A DNA stretch of 64,000 nucleotides from Penicillus capitatus (GCA_965649825.1 OZ287713.1:1-64000), one strand, 5' to 3'; positions 44,201-54,395 are shown, numbered from the stretch's first letter. Notes: generated from the letters alone by a model not told the origin. Numbers and translations are program-made.

Positions 44201-47200
44201 TCGCTTTGGTGTGTACCCTCGGGAAACAGAGCGCTGAGATTCCATTTGTCGTCTGTGAAGGTGTCCAACGCCCGATTCTGGGAATGCAGGCCCTTCAAGC
44301 ATTCAAGTTGCAGCTCAACTGCGAGGAGGACGCAGTCTACGACGACAAAGGCAACAAAATCTTGATCCACAACGTCTCAGTTTCAAAAAACTAAGGTGCA
44401 CGCCTGTTTTTCAGCAGGCAGATGACGACTCGCAAAAACCGCAAATAAAACGCTTGGTACTAGTAAAGGCGAACTGGAAGGACGAGACACCCCAAGACAG
44501 ACAGAAAGAAAGACCAACATCTTTAGCACTTCAAGTCACGGAATCCATTGATCGGGAGCTATTCCCGTTCAAACAAAACGGCTGGATCGTCTTTATGGCA
44601 GGGAGAAGTTTTGTGCTGGGACCCTTTCGGAGCCGCCGCATTATCTTACCTTTCAAGTTCTCGGAAACAACAATTTGGACTGCATTCTTTGACTGTACCC
44701 ATAACAAGAACATCTTCTGCAAGGTGAAGGTACACGCAAATGGTCAAATCAGCGTGGTAATCTTCAATCAATCCGATACCCCACAACACGTCACCAGCAA
44801 GATGCGACTGTGTTGTGCTAAAGGAAACATTGATTCCATCGCCGACGTCGATGGAACGGAATACCCGCTGAGAGAGAAGACCAAGCGCGTGCATAACGTT
44901 AGCGTCCTTACAACACTGGACAAGGATACGACAGTAGCTCAGTTGAGAGAAGAATTCCCTCGGGTGTTTTCGGACACAATTCGCCCGACGACCAACAGGC
45001 TGTGGGACATCAGGGTACGCGGCAGAGATCTTTGTTGGCAAGGCGAGCCTAAGCCATGCTGGAGGGAGAACTACGTTTCAGATCTCACCAATGAGGAAAT
45101 CTCAAAAGAGATCGACTCGCTACACATGGAAGGTGTTATACGACAGCTGTCTGTTGCAGAAGCAATACACGCTGTCGTAGCACCTTTAAACTTCATACGC
45201 AAACCGAATGGCAAGATCCGGCCCACCATTGACTTCCGCGACATCAACACGTACCTCGAAGGAACGCAAGGGGGGACCATCATTCCGGTGTCCAACATCA
45301 TCCAGAAGGTGGATCCCAAGTGGACCGTATACACCATCGTGGACATTGTTCACGGCTACGGCTCCATCCCCATCGACGACAATATCTCGCTTTTCTTTGC
45401 ACTACATTGGAACGGCGTGACGTACGGCTTTCGGAGACTGCCGCAAGGCGTCAACGTCAGTCCGGAGCTTTTCAATAACCGCATGACCCACATCCTACAA
45501 GGGTTGGATGTGGTCCGATACTTCGATGACATACTTATCGGCGGCGAAACGGAGGAGGAACTCCTCGACAAGACCAAGCTTTTATTAAAACGTTTTGACG
45601 AATACGGCCTGACGATCAACTGCCAAAAGTGTGACTGGTTTGAGACATCGGTAAGCTTTTTGGGTACCGAACTCAGTGGTGGGACGCTAAACCCGTACCA
45701 CAGGGCCCAGGCAATACTCCAGAAGCTGCCGACAATCACATCACGTCACGACGTTCAGAAGGCCATGGGTCTGTGCCAGCAACTGGCACAGTACTGTTAC
45801 AAATACGACGCGATCGTCACGCAACTCAAGCCATTCCTGAAACGCGAACACAATGACTACACCAAAGCTGACGAGATCTACAAGGACGCAGTTCAATCTC
45901 TGTGCATCAGTACGTACCGATTGACGTTGGAAAGAAGGGGGCCATTCCATCTGTATACGGATTGGTGTGGTAACCCACTCAACCAGTTCGGATACGTATT
46001 GCTTAACTCGACCTTGCAACCTGTTCTCTTTGGATCTTTTACGACGAAACAGAGGGTCGGAAGTTTTCTGGGAGAATTGATGGGAATAGTACGGGCCTTG
46101 AAGGAATGTTACTTTGTGATCAAGCAGACGGAGGTATTCGTTTACTCCGACAACATGGCTACGGTCAATTGGCTCAAGGAGCCGACATTCCTGCACAAGT
46201 TCAAGGACCTCCGGATCCAGAGACAGCATTGCTGGCTCCGGCACCACTTTTCCCACGATCGTCTCCACTTCTGTTTTGTAGAGGGGAAGGACAACGTGAT
46301 AGCGGATCTTCTCAGCCGATGGAGAGACAACGCACCTGTCGAATTTCACACCAAGAAGAAGCAACAGGGATATCAAGTGAACGCCGTATCCTACGCTCCG
46401 GAAGAACGGACCGAGCTCATCAAGAAAGCTCATGCAGGCCACTTCGGGGTAAGGAAGACATTCCTGAACCTGCGGTCCGACGGAACCCGCTGGACGAACG
46501 ACTTCAATGACGTGCGAGATTACGTCAATAACTGCGAGACGTGCCAAATGTTTCGCAACCCACGATCTGAGGTGGACTTGGGTATGATTGACAGTCCATC
46601 CCCGAACCACACACTGTGTCTAGACTTCATAGGACCCCTGAACCGTGGCAGCCATGGGTTTCGGTATATCGCTACCGGGATCGACGCTTTCACTAAGTTC
46701 GGCGTGGGGCGCCCATGTAAGACGTGCTCGGCAGCACAGGCTATTAAGCTGGTACTCGAATGGGCACGAAGCTTTGGGGCTCCACAGAGGATCCTGTGCG
46801 ACAACGGAAGCGCCTTCATTGCCAGGAGCTTCGAGAGTACCTGCGCACAGCACGGAATAGATCTGCTACATACGCCAACCTATTCCCACAAAAGTGCGGG
46901 CACTGTCGAGGCGTTCAACCGAAACCTCGTAAATCGACTTCGGAGGATATGGGCGGAAAAGGGGGGTGATTGGACGACACATGTGAGCACGAGTGTACAT
47001 GAGATCAACCGGACGATCCATAGTACGACTCTGTTCTGTCCACAATACCTTCTGACTGGCACACAACGGAACGGCACGACAACTAGTCCACAACAGTTAG
47101 ACACCGACCGAGGACTAGCATATCAACGAATAATCAAGGCACACCAGCAAAATAAGACAAGACACCACAAGAAAGTCAAGAACCGTCCCATGGAAGTGGG

Positions 47201-48518
47201 AGCAGAGGTCTCGTGGTACAACTCAAAGTTGGCCGACCGCCTCGACTCCAAACTATACTCCAAATGGGTCTATCCTTGTGTGGTAGTGAAAGAACATAGT
47301 GACCACCGTTGGGATATCCGTATGCCCAATGGTTCGACGCTGCACAATGTCCATCGTGACTTCCTTCGGAGATTAGGCAGAAGATAGGTGGGCCCATGTC
47401 GTGTTAAGGCGTAGCGCTCACGATAATGCGCTCATCTACTTACACTTGTGTCGATCTCCAAGTGACAGGTCGTAGGTTCTCTATAGCTTCCCATCCACAA
47501 ATAGACCCGCGGCTCTACGTCACAGATTCCAAGTAGATTCCGGAATCTTCTCAGAATATTCCTTCTTTGTTCCTTAAATAAAGTACCCTATAAAAGCGTT
47601 GTCGATGTACAGATCTCGTCTTTCGTTTGTAAGGCTTTACGTTTCAAAAAGGTTTACGTGCGCCCACCACTCAAATTGTTCCCATCTAAAACCCTACGCG
47701 ACAACAGGCGCCATGTCATCAGATTGTTGATCACGAGCAGATCTGTTGTGACGTACCTCCATCGATCTTCGTCAGCGGGTTGAAATCTGGTTTGTTTATT
47801 ATATTCGCATCGTAATTCCACAGATCCAGAATACTTGTTAACTGATAGAGCAGGCACACGTCATCCGTTAGATGTCTGTTTCAGAAGGGCAGGGATACGC
47901 ACCAGACACGTCGAGTTATTACTCGGCCGAACACAGATGTCGGTGAGTTTATACCATTCGCCATCATACTCGACTTCCAGAGCCAGAATCTCTTCATACA
48001 CCCTGTACAGTTCTTGGATACTCTCACGCGCCACCGTTTCATTTTTTAACAGGAGGCGTCCTTCACAACCGTTTTCCTTAAGGGCTTTGGGATGTCGGAT
48101 GGACAGGATCCGAGCCTAGACAGAGGAACAGTCGTTTTCCAGCATGGGTGACGCAGGTATGGCATACTCGATCGGTGTACGAACCGTACAGAGAGTCAAC
48201 GTAGTCCTTGGCGTCGAAGCTCTCAGCATCATCAGGCGTGAAGAGGTCGTCGCTGTCCAATTCCATGGTAAGCGTAAAGAAGAAGGCCACAGACCAGATA
48301 AGGCCAAAGATCGTCGTCGCAGCGATAACGGTATACGGCTTGCGACTCACAAAGCCTGCCCACATGCGAAAGGCTTGGGATATTCCTAGGGAGATGCCAA
48401 AAGCTAAGCACCCAATCAACGATCCTTGTAGAGAACCTTTATCGACTGCATTGCTGAGTCGCTGAAGATCCGCCGAAAAGTTCGACGGGGAAGAAGCGTT
48501 GTCGGTGTTTGACTGCAT
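38288..48518 (-). CDS. Patched/NPC1-like RND transporter with sterol-sensing domain, interrupted by a retrotransposon
   Basis: Minus-strand gene of about ten exons starting at 48518. Exon 1 encodes a membrane segment (AATTIFGLIWSVAFFFTLTM) and the lumenal FTPDDAESFDAKDYVDSLYG. The sterol-sensing domain has SVVAIGLALMSAFGMAQTFG, QILPFLILGLGIDDTFVIIG and FVTSATDFCAFLMG. A second lumenal half with FTPDDSPLKTAFDLENQYYN and a second RND bundle with NLVLAVGIAVDYSAHIAH complete the two-fold layout of Patched, Dispatched and NPC1-like proteins. The GxxxD motifs of proton-relay helices are present. The intron between KIDG and DEELFDQF (40,751-47,756) holds a whole LTR element in antisense; removing it and one target copy leaves a 57-nt intron, normal for this genome. 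Likely role: lipid or sterol movement in membranes (family inference). Confidence 0.88.
40759..41065 (+). repeat. 5' LTR
   Basis: 307 bp, TG...CA ended. It contains a TATA-like stretch (CCCTATAAAAGCG, near 40,948) and an AATAAA at about 40,937, so promoter and poly(A) elements are both visible. It matches 47,397-47,703 base for base as read. Confidence 0.93.
41065..44394 (+). CDS. gag-pro: ORF1: signal peptide, torsin-like domain, membrane segments, nucleocapsid and aspartic protease
   Basis: 1,109 codons from the ATG at 41,065. Residues 1-22 form a clear signal peptide (MVSERVLPMLLWVLCYAAVT). About 60-190 resemble a torsin-type AAA+ core: STILYCTTGKC (83-88) stands where Walker A belongs, then CPKGIIFYDAAGG (near 137-142, Walker B-like), then WDGRPISTTDISLFLLV. 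An acidic stretch follows (about 270-350), then several NxS/T sites, a coiled-coil-like piece before CICES, and strongly hydrophobic amphipathic segments (about 540-625). A Pro/Ser/Gln-rich linker covers about 640-695. The C-terminal part holds a small capsid-like helical region, a CCHC zinc knuckle (CERCNKKGHSGRDC, 941-954) and a retropepsin (LLDTGAQTNILP, catalytic Asp 1004; ILGMQAL). A secretory or envelope-like module ahead of Gag is very unusual. The torsin likeness is by eye only. Confidence 0.85.
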   Translation: MVSERVLPMLLWVLCYAAVTHGAWFGWKDGIVELRNKTLTSIQNNVRSGEDWIDGYIVNLAHDLNTKEPVLFQEKATSTILYCTTGKCDSLTNEIRKEPDLHKGGCLLYIKTPGDYSVDAGMIQKEIAEFVIGCPKGIIFYDAAGGLSMGETNMLIKVLSEGARIYWDGRPISTTDISLFLLVRGEPHPENWGQKELLDTSRQRVYDLTYGDPRNGKNDFTVMSSARALRRRFGYAIPVADPEDQSGLSAGERISTGKEQPEERSKATYSDEIDEIVESVDAYLEDEYDDLYVGTEPGALDFVYAIPAEAQQDTYEDTATPQSEPEVEDTQSEEGQGPEQELPPENVFDMHGLGNALHLDAREPWAAIPVWMRDLDITWPDYVTEMMTSAVVGLTTHGVINWVANRGVLSVFYPTNLLTTVTVSVINNLPSRPKIEGELKAFNESLYDLNQFENISMSGSSTNSQGQQDSQDAWGPKGLNDDWKRLNDTLDEIRKTIYRINEHTGNLKTALDECICESQVTGWGNSHENETFLDRSIKWLTGARDNAVTWMLGTLWDKFGLRAIRSALATGNGWQLVGAAMLLYKVAAWILNVFRNIRKVVMRVVAITQGICWLLRIVWNLMRGHRAQAQQLTQELTTQQSSQEQSPPTPTQQSPPPPSQSPPQESTPSSSPSRPVAPSQSPPPPQHSAPRRADQQNTVTEIHPDPSPEVRQDTEQRGLIQSLMESVQAMQDGLMRRAAELEDRLVNRQGRLEEVVEASILTIGQRVEAVEDRMRVQQVGCELHHPEPEPSHETQGTTERKQSQQIRQDSDKRRPSEAATPHTPKSQTPTRHVEKDGPTVKNVHRMLPKRKENLSQFTRRMSKLLELIDDPVKYATATERIFNIANAQIQARLRGLPWGDAGNWPRVQRIIDECLHGGRNTRSNAPNNDKQGVRQEYGHTCERCNKKGHSGRDCPVLAKAPKTTESGTLGQANPVQRQNSQRMIQYNVPLNMENIAGKISCLLDTGAQTNILPAKLARRHNLVLRSSKVRDVTSFNNQTTRPSGEIALVCTLGKQSAEIPFVVCEGVQRPILGMQALQAFKLQLNCEEDAVYDDKGNKILIHNVSVSKN
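41066..41083 (+). other. Putative primer-binding site
   Basis: TGGTTTCGGAGCGAGTGC begins immediately after the LTR, as expected for pairing with a tRNA 3' CCA end; I cannot name the tRNA. The start codon of ORF1 uses the last LTR base plus this TG, so the primer site encodes the first residues of the signal peptide. The gag-only element at 54,715 has TGGTTTCGTAGCG at the corresponding place. Confidence 0.6.
44385..44391 (+). other. -1 ribosomal frameshift heptamer A AAA AAC
   Basis: The heptamer lies in the right phase (TCA AAA AAC) and the ORF1 stop TAA follows directly at 44,392-44,394. The -1 frame is open upstream and continues into ORF2 with no stop. A small 5-bp hairpin (GCCTG at 44,402 with CAGGC at 44,415) begins 11 nt downstream. 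This is the canonical retroviral layout for making Gag-Pol. Confidence 0.8.
44395..47387 (+). CDS. pol: ORF2: Pol (reverse transcriptase, RNase H, integrase)
   Basis: Open in the -1 frame from before the ORF1 stop to 47,387; the first in-frame methionine is far inside, which fits expression by frameshifting. Reverse transcriptase: NFIRKPNGKIRPTIDFRDIN, then YTIVDIVHGYGSIPI, FRRLPQGVNVSPELF and the catalytic YFDDILIGG (YFDD at 45,519). RNase H: LYTDWCGNP, GELMGIVRALKE, VYSDNMATVNWL. Integrase: an HHCC zinc finger (HAGHFG...CETC), then D,D,E residues in LCLDFIGPL, ILCDNGSAF and GTVEAFNRNL. The end resembles a short SH3-like tail (VGAEVSWYNSKLADRL...SKWVYPCVV) without a chromodomain. All catalytic residues are present, so it looks functional. 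Confidence 0.93.
47397..47703 (+). repeat. 3' LTR
   Basis: Same 307 bp as the 5' LTR. It is preceded by a purine-rich tract (AGGCAGAAGATAGGTGGG, 47,375-47,392) that probably serves as polypurine tract, with a short CCCA before the LTR. Confidence 0.92.
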
Positions 48519-49029
48519 CGAAGAGTTAACAGACAGTAGGAGAAAGATTGAACAAGCACATGGCCTTCGGTGAGGAAGCGCGCCCCTTATACTCTCCGTC
48601 GATGTGACCTAAGTGAAAAGAAATACCTACGTTATCTCTTTGTGCAGCGTTAGCTGTTTATTACGTAATCGTAGGGTTCTGTCGTTCATGGACAGGGACG
48701 ATCTATATGAAATACCCACGAGGCACCTCCGTTCTTCGACGAACTTCCTTCAACGATAGACTCTTGTTTTTTAACCGCCTCTTCGGTTGTCCTTTTGCAA
48801 ACGCTAAGGCGCAGCGACGAACAGATTGTTATGCTATGACCTGACATGTGGCTGCTCTGCCGATAGACAGACTGAATGTGTGATGTCCGATGGTTTCTAG
48901 GAGACGTGCCCACGAACAGGCTAAATGGCTGGGTTCGTGAGTGACAGGCAGTCTTGTTAGATTTCTTGTCTGCTGACCTGTGCTGACGTCATCGAGGACT
49001 TTGCGCCTTCGACGTTTCCCAGCATCGAG
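48519..49029. other. Intergenic region
   Basis: About 500 bp between two divergently transcribed genes. A 75-codon minus frame at 48,686-48,913 shows no family resemblance. One GATGTGAC octamer lies at 48,601, some 80 bp upstream of the Patched-like start. Confidence 0.5.
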
Positions 49030-49610
49030 ATGTTTTCAAACGAGACTGCCCCGCAACCCCAAGAGCGCACCTTCGTCGACGAGACGCAATGGTCAAAGGT
49101 AAAGACGTGCAAAGAAGGATGCGCCTTCGTGAGGATTTCTTAGCCTCCGGTGAAGGAACCGCCACCCACCATGATCACGCAGTTCATGGCTGGACTGCGC
49201 ACCGATGACGAAGTGCGTCAGTTTGTGAACAACGCATCGCGCCCGGACGACATCGCGGTCATCGAGTTCGGGGCATCGTGGTGTCATCATTGCCACCAAG
49301 TGTTTCCCGAATACTATGCCATGTCTCGACAAGTAGGTCACTTCACTCACTCCTTTGACGAGAGCCCTGTACATGAACTGTGCGCAGTTTCCGAAGCTAC
49401 GCTATGCCGTTGCACACATCGATGCTCTGAAAGTGGAAGGAAAGGTGAGGGGACTAAGAGAAGGAAGGCGCTGCGAAGCTGTGCGTGTATGTACAGCATC
49501 TGCAGAAGACGCCGACATTTACATTCTATCGCAATGGTCGCCGGATCGACGAAATCTGTGGAACCAATATGCAAGCACTCAAAGATCGCCTGTGGCTATA
49601 CCAAGACTAA
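49030..49610 (+). CDS. Small thioredoxin-like protein
   Basis: Four exons. The start MFSNETAPQPQERTFVDE is followed by a short intron (GTAAAG...TTCTTAG), then PPVKEPPPTMITQFMAGL. The thioredoxin core has IAVIEFGASWCHHCHQVFPE (active site WCHHC), KLRYAVAHIDAL, the cis-proline segment KTPTFTFYRNGRRIDEICG and an ending helix. Introns near 49,335-49,386 and 49,445-49,500 restore the frame exactly. Both active-site cysteines are intact, so a disulfide reductase or oxidase role is plausible. No signal peptide or targeting leader is evident; the site is probably cytosolic. Confidence 0.85.
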
Positions 49611-50016
49611 CACCCAGACGACATCTCAATAGCACAATCTACATTTGATAGTCCGGCGAAGACACGAGCACCTGTCGAGAACAACTTCTGTCTCATACCT
49701 GAATCCGTCTTCGGTCGTCAGCGACGCGTAAACGCTCTATCAAGGAAGGCGCTTTTGTGCGCGATGGACTGAGTATGAGGATGTCACGATTGCGTGGGGA
49801 CAGCCTCGTTACAAGAAGGGATATCGGACATGCACAGTGCCGCGGTATTAAATCAGCGCCTCGTCGATTGTTTCACGCAGCTCTTGCGCTGGGGACGGTT
49901 GCCAGGTATGTCTGGCTTTGGAAACCGTAATTCAGGTGTGACCTCATCCATCGTCGCTTCCCTTTCCGTCCTGCAAAGACACATACCTCACTCCACGCCC
50001 TCGTCTTACCTTGGCC

Positions 50017-53000
50017 TCACCCATCGGCGAGAACAATGCGGACAGTGCCATCCGGAAAGATAATGTCCTTGTCTCCGTTTGGCTTGTGTGCTTCGACTTG
50101 GCCGATGTCGAAGTAGAAGGTATCGACGTTGGTGTTGTGCGTCACCTGCCACGTGCTGAGATCCGAGTAGAAGTACTCGACGCGACCGCACGGATGCACG
50201 TGCTTCACGTCGGCGTTGGCGAACCAGACGACAACACGTCCACCGGGATACGTTTGTTTGGTCGTCCCGTTGTCGAAGGTATCGACTTGAGGCCCGTCGT
50301 GGCTCTCCTCGATACCGCGACGCTTCGATGCGTCTGATCTGCGTTCTTCCTTGGCTGAAGAGACATGACGGCGCAGGTTCGTTTTCTGTTCCCGGTGTAA
50401 GTTCATGACAGTATCGCTGGGTTTGGCACTCGGTCGCTTCGCACCTCTGCTGGGTAGACGAGCAGCATCCGGCGGCAACGGCGCCTCCATCTCTGGATCA
50501 TGACTATTCGATGCTTGTGCATTGTCTGCATGGAGATCTCTGTTCGCGTCAAGTGAAGGATCGACCCGGTTCGCCGTCATAGCTCCTTCTTTCGTCAGAT
50601 GCGGCAGACGGTCGACCGCTCTCGGCAACGACTGGGACAGAGAACAGGGATTCGCAGTGACGGCAGGGTGATAGAGGTATGGCATTCGATCGCCTCCAGT
50701 CGATGCCGTCCAGTGATCGCCACCACTGACCCTCGGATGTGCCTCTCCGTGCATTCCATACGATACAGAACTGTGCATCCGTTCACTGTGCTGAAGATAC
50801 TCAGTCCAGGAATAGAAAAGAGGAGTTTACCTCGGCATCATAGTTGGAGTTGGCAGATTCTGGCCGTCGCGGTAGATCGCACTTGGATTCTGTGGAAATG
50901 GACGAAGGCTGTCTCCAGAAGAGAAATCCTTGGTCATGTGTCCCTGTTTGAAGGAAGGAAAGCCGAGAAAGGAACTCGGGGGATTCAATAGGAGATTGGG
51001 ATAGGACAGCGGGTTGATGGTGCATCCAAACCGCTCGGACGGAATGCCGCTACGCAACGGCCACTGTCCCGTCGACTGAGGATCGCCGTGGGGGAAGCCA
51101 CAGAGCGTAGAATGCATCCTTGGCAGGCCGAACGGACCAGAAGTGCTGTGTAAGGGATGTTGGAATTGAGCTGTCTGAGCTGAGGGCAATGACGGATCCT
51201 GCAATCCGTGACCCACGTCTGCGGCGTGACGCAGAAATGCCGTAGTCGATGGCTCGTATCTCGGCATCTGCGAATCCGGCATTGGGTTTTCCGAGTAGAA
51301 GGGATTCTCTAACTGAACAGGCCACTGTGCATTTCCTGCCAATCCATGATAAACCCCCCAACAGTCTATTCCAGCAATAGTCGTACCGAACGAAGGTGTT
51401 TCGCCAAGAGGGCTGCCTGCCGGCACGGTGTCTGTCTGGATTCCCGCCTCAGTCGTCAAAAGGGGAGAGGTCCCCACGCTTTACATAAACGAGACTCTGA
51501 GTCTGGGGACATACTCTAAGGAGATACTTTTTCGAGGGTTGCATCGCCTGTCTTCCTTTCTTCTTCAGATGCGCCTCTTCATACCATTTCACCTCTTGAC
51601 AGAGCTCACCATTCTTAATCTGTTATGCACAACAGCTGGTATTGCGCATCTACTGCTCAGGATCTTGAACCTGGAGCTGGTGCATTTGGTCCTTGAGGCG
51701 CTCCACCGTCAATCTGTGTCGTGCTTCCCTCGAACGTGCCTCCTTGCGTTCAGTTTCTAAAAGCGCTTCCAAGGACTCGATTTCCGAGCGCTCTTTCTTG
51801 TTTGGGAGTTTCAGCAGTGCCTTGCTTTGTTGTTCCAATACCCTCCTCTCGCGTTTGATCTTCTTCAGCTCTTCGGTCTTCATAGCCTCGAACTCCGCCA
51901 TTGCACGCGACTGCACGTACGCCATACGAACGGTGACCGCTGGAGGGTGCACGCACTTGCTTCTGCTGCCACTCGCGCTTCTCGTTCTCCAGTTCGTCTT
52001 TCGTGGACTGCAATCGTCGCCGTTCGGCGAGCAGACTCTCTTTTTCTTTGCGCTCCAGATCAGGAGATGGCGTGTTCTCTGCCTTGAAGTCCTGTTCGAT
52101 CAGTCGGTCCAGAAACGAAGAATCGACGACGAACGCTCCCTCGGCCGATCCGCTCTCTCGCTTCGTCTTCGACACGCGCTAACACCACCCACAACTAGAG
52201 ACCAACCACCAGCCATAGGCGACGGACCTTTTTGTTGGGCGCTTTCTCAGACTTCGCCTGGGCGATTCTTTGCTTTGCTTGCGTTTGTTCAGGGACGGGC
52301 TGTCGTCGAGGAGGAGGTGTCGTCGACAGCACAAGGCTCTCGCCGTATGGCGTCTTGGTAACTCGCGCAGCCGACATCTTCTTGAGCTTCTGAAAGCCCT
52401 TTTGGCCAGACATTGGACTCGTTTTCTGTTCGGAATTCTCTTTCTTCCTTCGGAACTCGTCGACAGGTCCCGCTTCGAAAACATCGCCGACGTCTTCCTT
52501 CGGCGACGGCGGCGTGCGTATGACGTCCGCGTCTCCCAATTCGTGCGGCTCTTCGAAAGTGACATGCTTCTTCTTAAAAGCGTCTTCCGCTTTCGCGAGT
52601 CTGTCCCGTGTTTCGTCCGCAATTTTCTTCTCTAAAGCAGCAAATTCGCGAAGCTCCATTGCCTCGACCCACTGCTCATCTTCGTAGCGTCTTTGACACT
52701 CGAGCCACTCAGATTCGCGCTGATGTTTCGCCTCGATCCCGTTATTGACATCGTCTCTTGTGTCCACGTCTAAGCAGTTCTCTGAACTCTCCACCACACA
52801 GCTTCCATCCACCCGGGACTCGTCATTCGTCAGATTCGAGGCGTCGACTGACAACGACGACGCGATAAACCGTTTCGGATGCATCGCACTCTCCTCCTCT
52901 TCTTCGACAGCGAGAGTGAGCGCGGAGATGGGCAGCGTCTCCTCAGGCGCTTGTTTGTCGTCGGGGGTATCTCTCGGTAGAAACGTCACAGACTGGGTGT

Positions 53001-53223
53001 CTCTGAGGTCGACGAACCGATCGTCATTGTTCTCACTCCTCTTGCGTTCGCGCGCCGCCTGTCGCTCCAATGCCGTCCGCTGCATCTCTTCGCGTTTCTT
53101 CTTCGCCGCATCTCGATACCGCGATGCATAAACGCGTCGTGCCGTTCCTTCTCCGCGTTTGAGAAACGGTTTCTTAGGCCGTGTTGACGGCGCCACTTGG
53201 ATTTCGGCCACTGCGTCATCCAT
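50017..53223 (-). CDS. CENPJ: Centriole assembly protein CPAP/SAS-4
   Basis: Five exons, roughly 970 residues. The N-terminus RPKKPFLKRGEGTARR is the conserved PFLKRGxG motif of SAS-4/CPAP proteins. Long charged coiled-coil stretches follow (KRESGSAEGAF..., EFEAMKTEELKKIKRERRVL with LPNKKERSEIESLEAL), closely matching the middle of CPAP, then a Pro/Ser-rich low-complexity region. The C-terminal TCP10/G-box domain is a beta-ribbon of repeats such as DNGTTKQTYPGGRVVVWFAN, HPCGRVEYFYSDL, KPNGDKDIIFPDGTVRIV. CPAP sets centriole length and binds tubulin (established). The gene implies the organism builds centrioles and probably flagella. Intron junctions at KK/RVSKTK and QKQ/SRAMAEF are clean. Confidence 0.87.
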
Positions 53224-53334
53224 GGGAAATCAGTTTGAAAGTCGTCGATCGATTGAAGATCTCCACTTACACGAGATTGATCTTCCGATGCAAAAAGTCA
53301 AAACGGACGCACGAACAAAGAAGGCATCTCTGTC

Positions 53335-54165
53335 TCACTTCGCCACATTCATTCTTCTCATCCGACATGCTTTGAGAGCGCTGTCTGCTTGTGTTGTCGT
53401 CGGCAGTTTGTTGAAATCTGGAATGATGCCAGTTTGTTCGATATCTGTCATATCGGGAGTGTAATACTTGCCAACCGTGAGCGTCCCCTTCGGGACGTTT
53501 AGTATCATTCCAAATCTCGCGATACCGGGGTAGCCGATCAAATCTTGTGTGTTCCCCTCCACTACCAGGTAGCTGAGTTCTCTCTCTAGCCCACAGATGC
53601 GTGTAGCCACCGTTACTCGACCCTTCACGTCAAGGGGCGTGTCTGCAAGCGCACACACCCGGGTATCGGTTCTTTGAAGATTCAGTGCCAGTTGTTCACA
53701 GGTACTCTCATTCAGCAGGTTGACCGTGGCACATGTATCGATCAAGAACCTCCGGTTCCTCACCACGGCTCCGTAGGCGACTTGTCCCTCTACATATGCC
53801 CTTTCTGTCGCCTTCTTCAGGACGGCCACTTCCTCTGGCTCCACTGTTCGCCCTCGCTTTTCGCTGGGCCCCATACTCAAGGAAATTGCGCTGTCGCCCG
53901 AGGACCCCTCTTCCTCCAGCCTCACCTGAACTTCAATGAGCTCTTCCTGGTCGGCCCTTTCTTCTGCACATAGCGCCACTGGTTCACTCTCTGCAGGCGA
54001 TGCTGGCCTTGACGTCATCCGAGAGGGCCCTGAGCGCATGGCTGTCACATCGACGGGTGAAATCATGGCGACCCCTGTCGGCAAGATGGCGTTTTGCTGA
54101 TGTGACTGTCTTGTTTTCGATGGGTCCACATTCAGGGGGGTCTTGGTTGAATCACCTGTCGCCAA
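53335..54165 (-). CDS. Retroviral-type aspartic protease ORF, orphan, with altered active site
   Basis: A 276-codon frame. After a Pro/Ser/Glu-rich region it has a retropepsin-like fold: GAVVRNRRFLIDTCATVNLL, then VCALADTPLDVKGRVTV, SYLVVEGNTQDLIGYPGI and LNVPKGTLTVG. The usual DTGA is DTCA, with the glycine changed to cysteine, which would normally hurt activity. No reverse transcriptase follows. Its first 30 codons lie in a 75-bp segment repeated (antisense to this frame) just before the right LTR of the neighbouring gag-only element. Probably a remnant of a related autonomous element, or a captured protease domain. Confidence 0.6.
   Translation of the reverse strand: MATGDSTKTPLNVDPSKTRQSHQQNAILPTGVAMISPVDVTAMRSGPSRMTSRPASPAESEPVALCAEERADQEELIEVQVRLEEEGSSGDSAISLSMGPSEKRGRTVEPEEVAVLKKATERAYVEGQVAYGAVVRNRRFLIDTCATVNLLNESTCEQLALNLQRTDTRVCALADTPLDVKGRVTVATRICGLERELSYLVVEGNTQDLIGYPGIARFGMILNVPKGTLTVGKYYTPDMTDIEQTGIIPDFNKLPTTTQADSALKACRMRRMNVAK
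54081..54157 (+). repeat. Copy of the 3' internal end of the gag-only element
   Basis: About 75 bp nearly identical to 56,262-56,340: GGCAAGATGG, TTTTGCTGATGTGACTGTCT, TCGATGGGTCCACATTCAGG, then TTGGTTGAATCACCTG. In the second place it is followed directly by the LTR; here it runs into unrelated sequence. Confidence 0.85.
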
Positions 54166-54395
54166 GAGCTGGTTTTGGCGATGAGACTGGGTCTGGCGAT
54201 GAGACTGCTCCGCAGCGGTGATGGGACTGCCTCGTTCGAGAGGGGGTCAGGCCTAGAAGGGGTACTCAGGAGTCGTGTCACGGAAGGCAAGGGACCGAAG
54301 GGGCCCTTAGTCCATGGTGGAGAATGGTGGATGACTCACCTGTCCATCATGTGGGAGGGTTAAAACCCCAGGGGGCGTTTGAACCTTTGTAACTT

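Larger units (their letters stand above)
40759..47703 (+). mobile_element. Complete Ty3/gypsy-like LTR retrotransposon with torsin-like N-terminal Gag extension
   Basis: 6,945 bp bounded by two 307-bp direct repeats (TGTCGTG...GCGACA) that read as identical. A 4-bp target duplication, ACAG, lies at 40,755-40,758 and 47,704-47,707. It carries ORF1 (Gag plus protease) and ORF2 in the -1 frame (reverse transcriptase, RNase H, integrase in that order, the Ty3/gypsy order). Identical LTRs and open frames say it inserted recently and may be active. It sits antisense in an intron of the Patched-like gene, 8 nt from the splice acceptor. A 4-bp duplication is slightly short for the usual 5 bp of this group. 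Confidence 0.93.
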
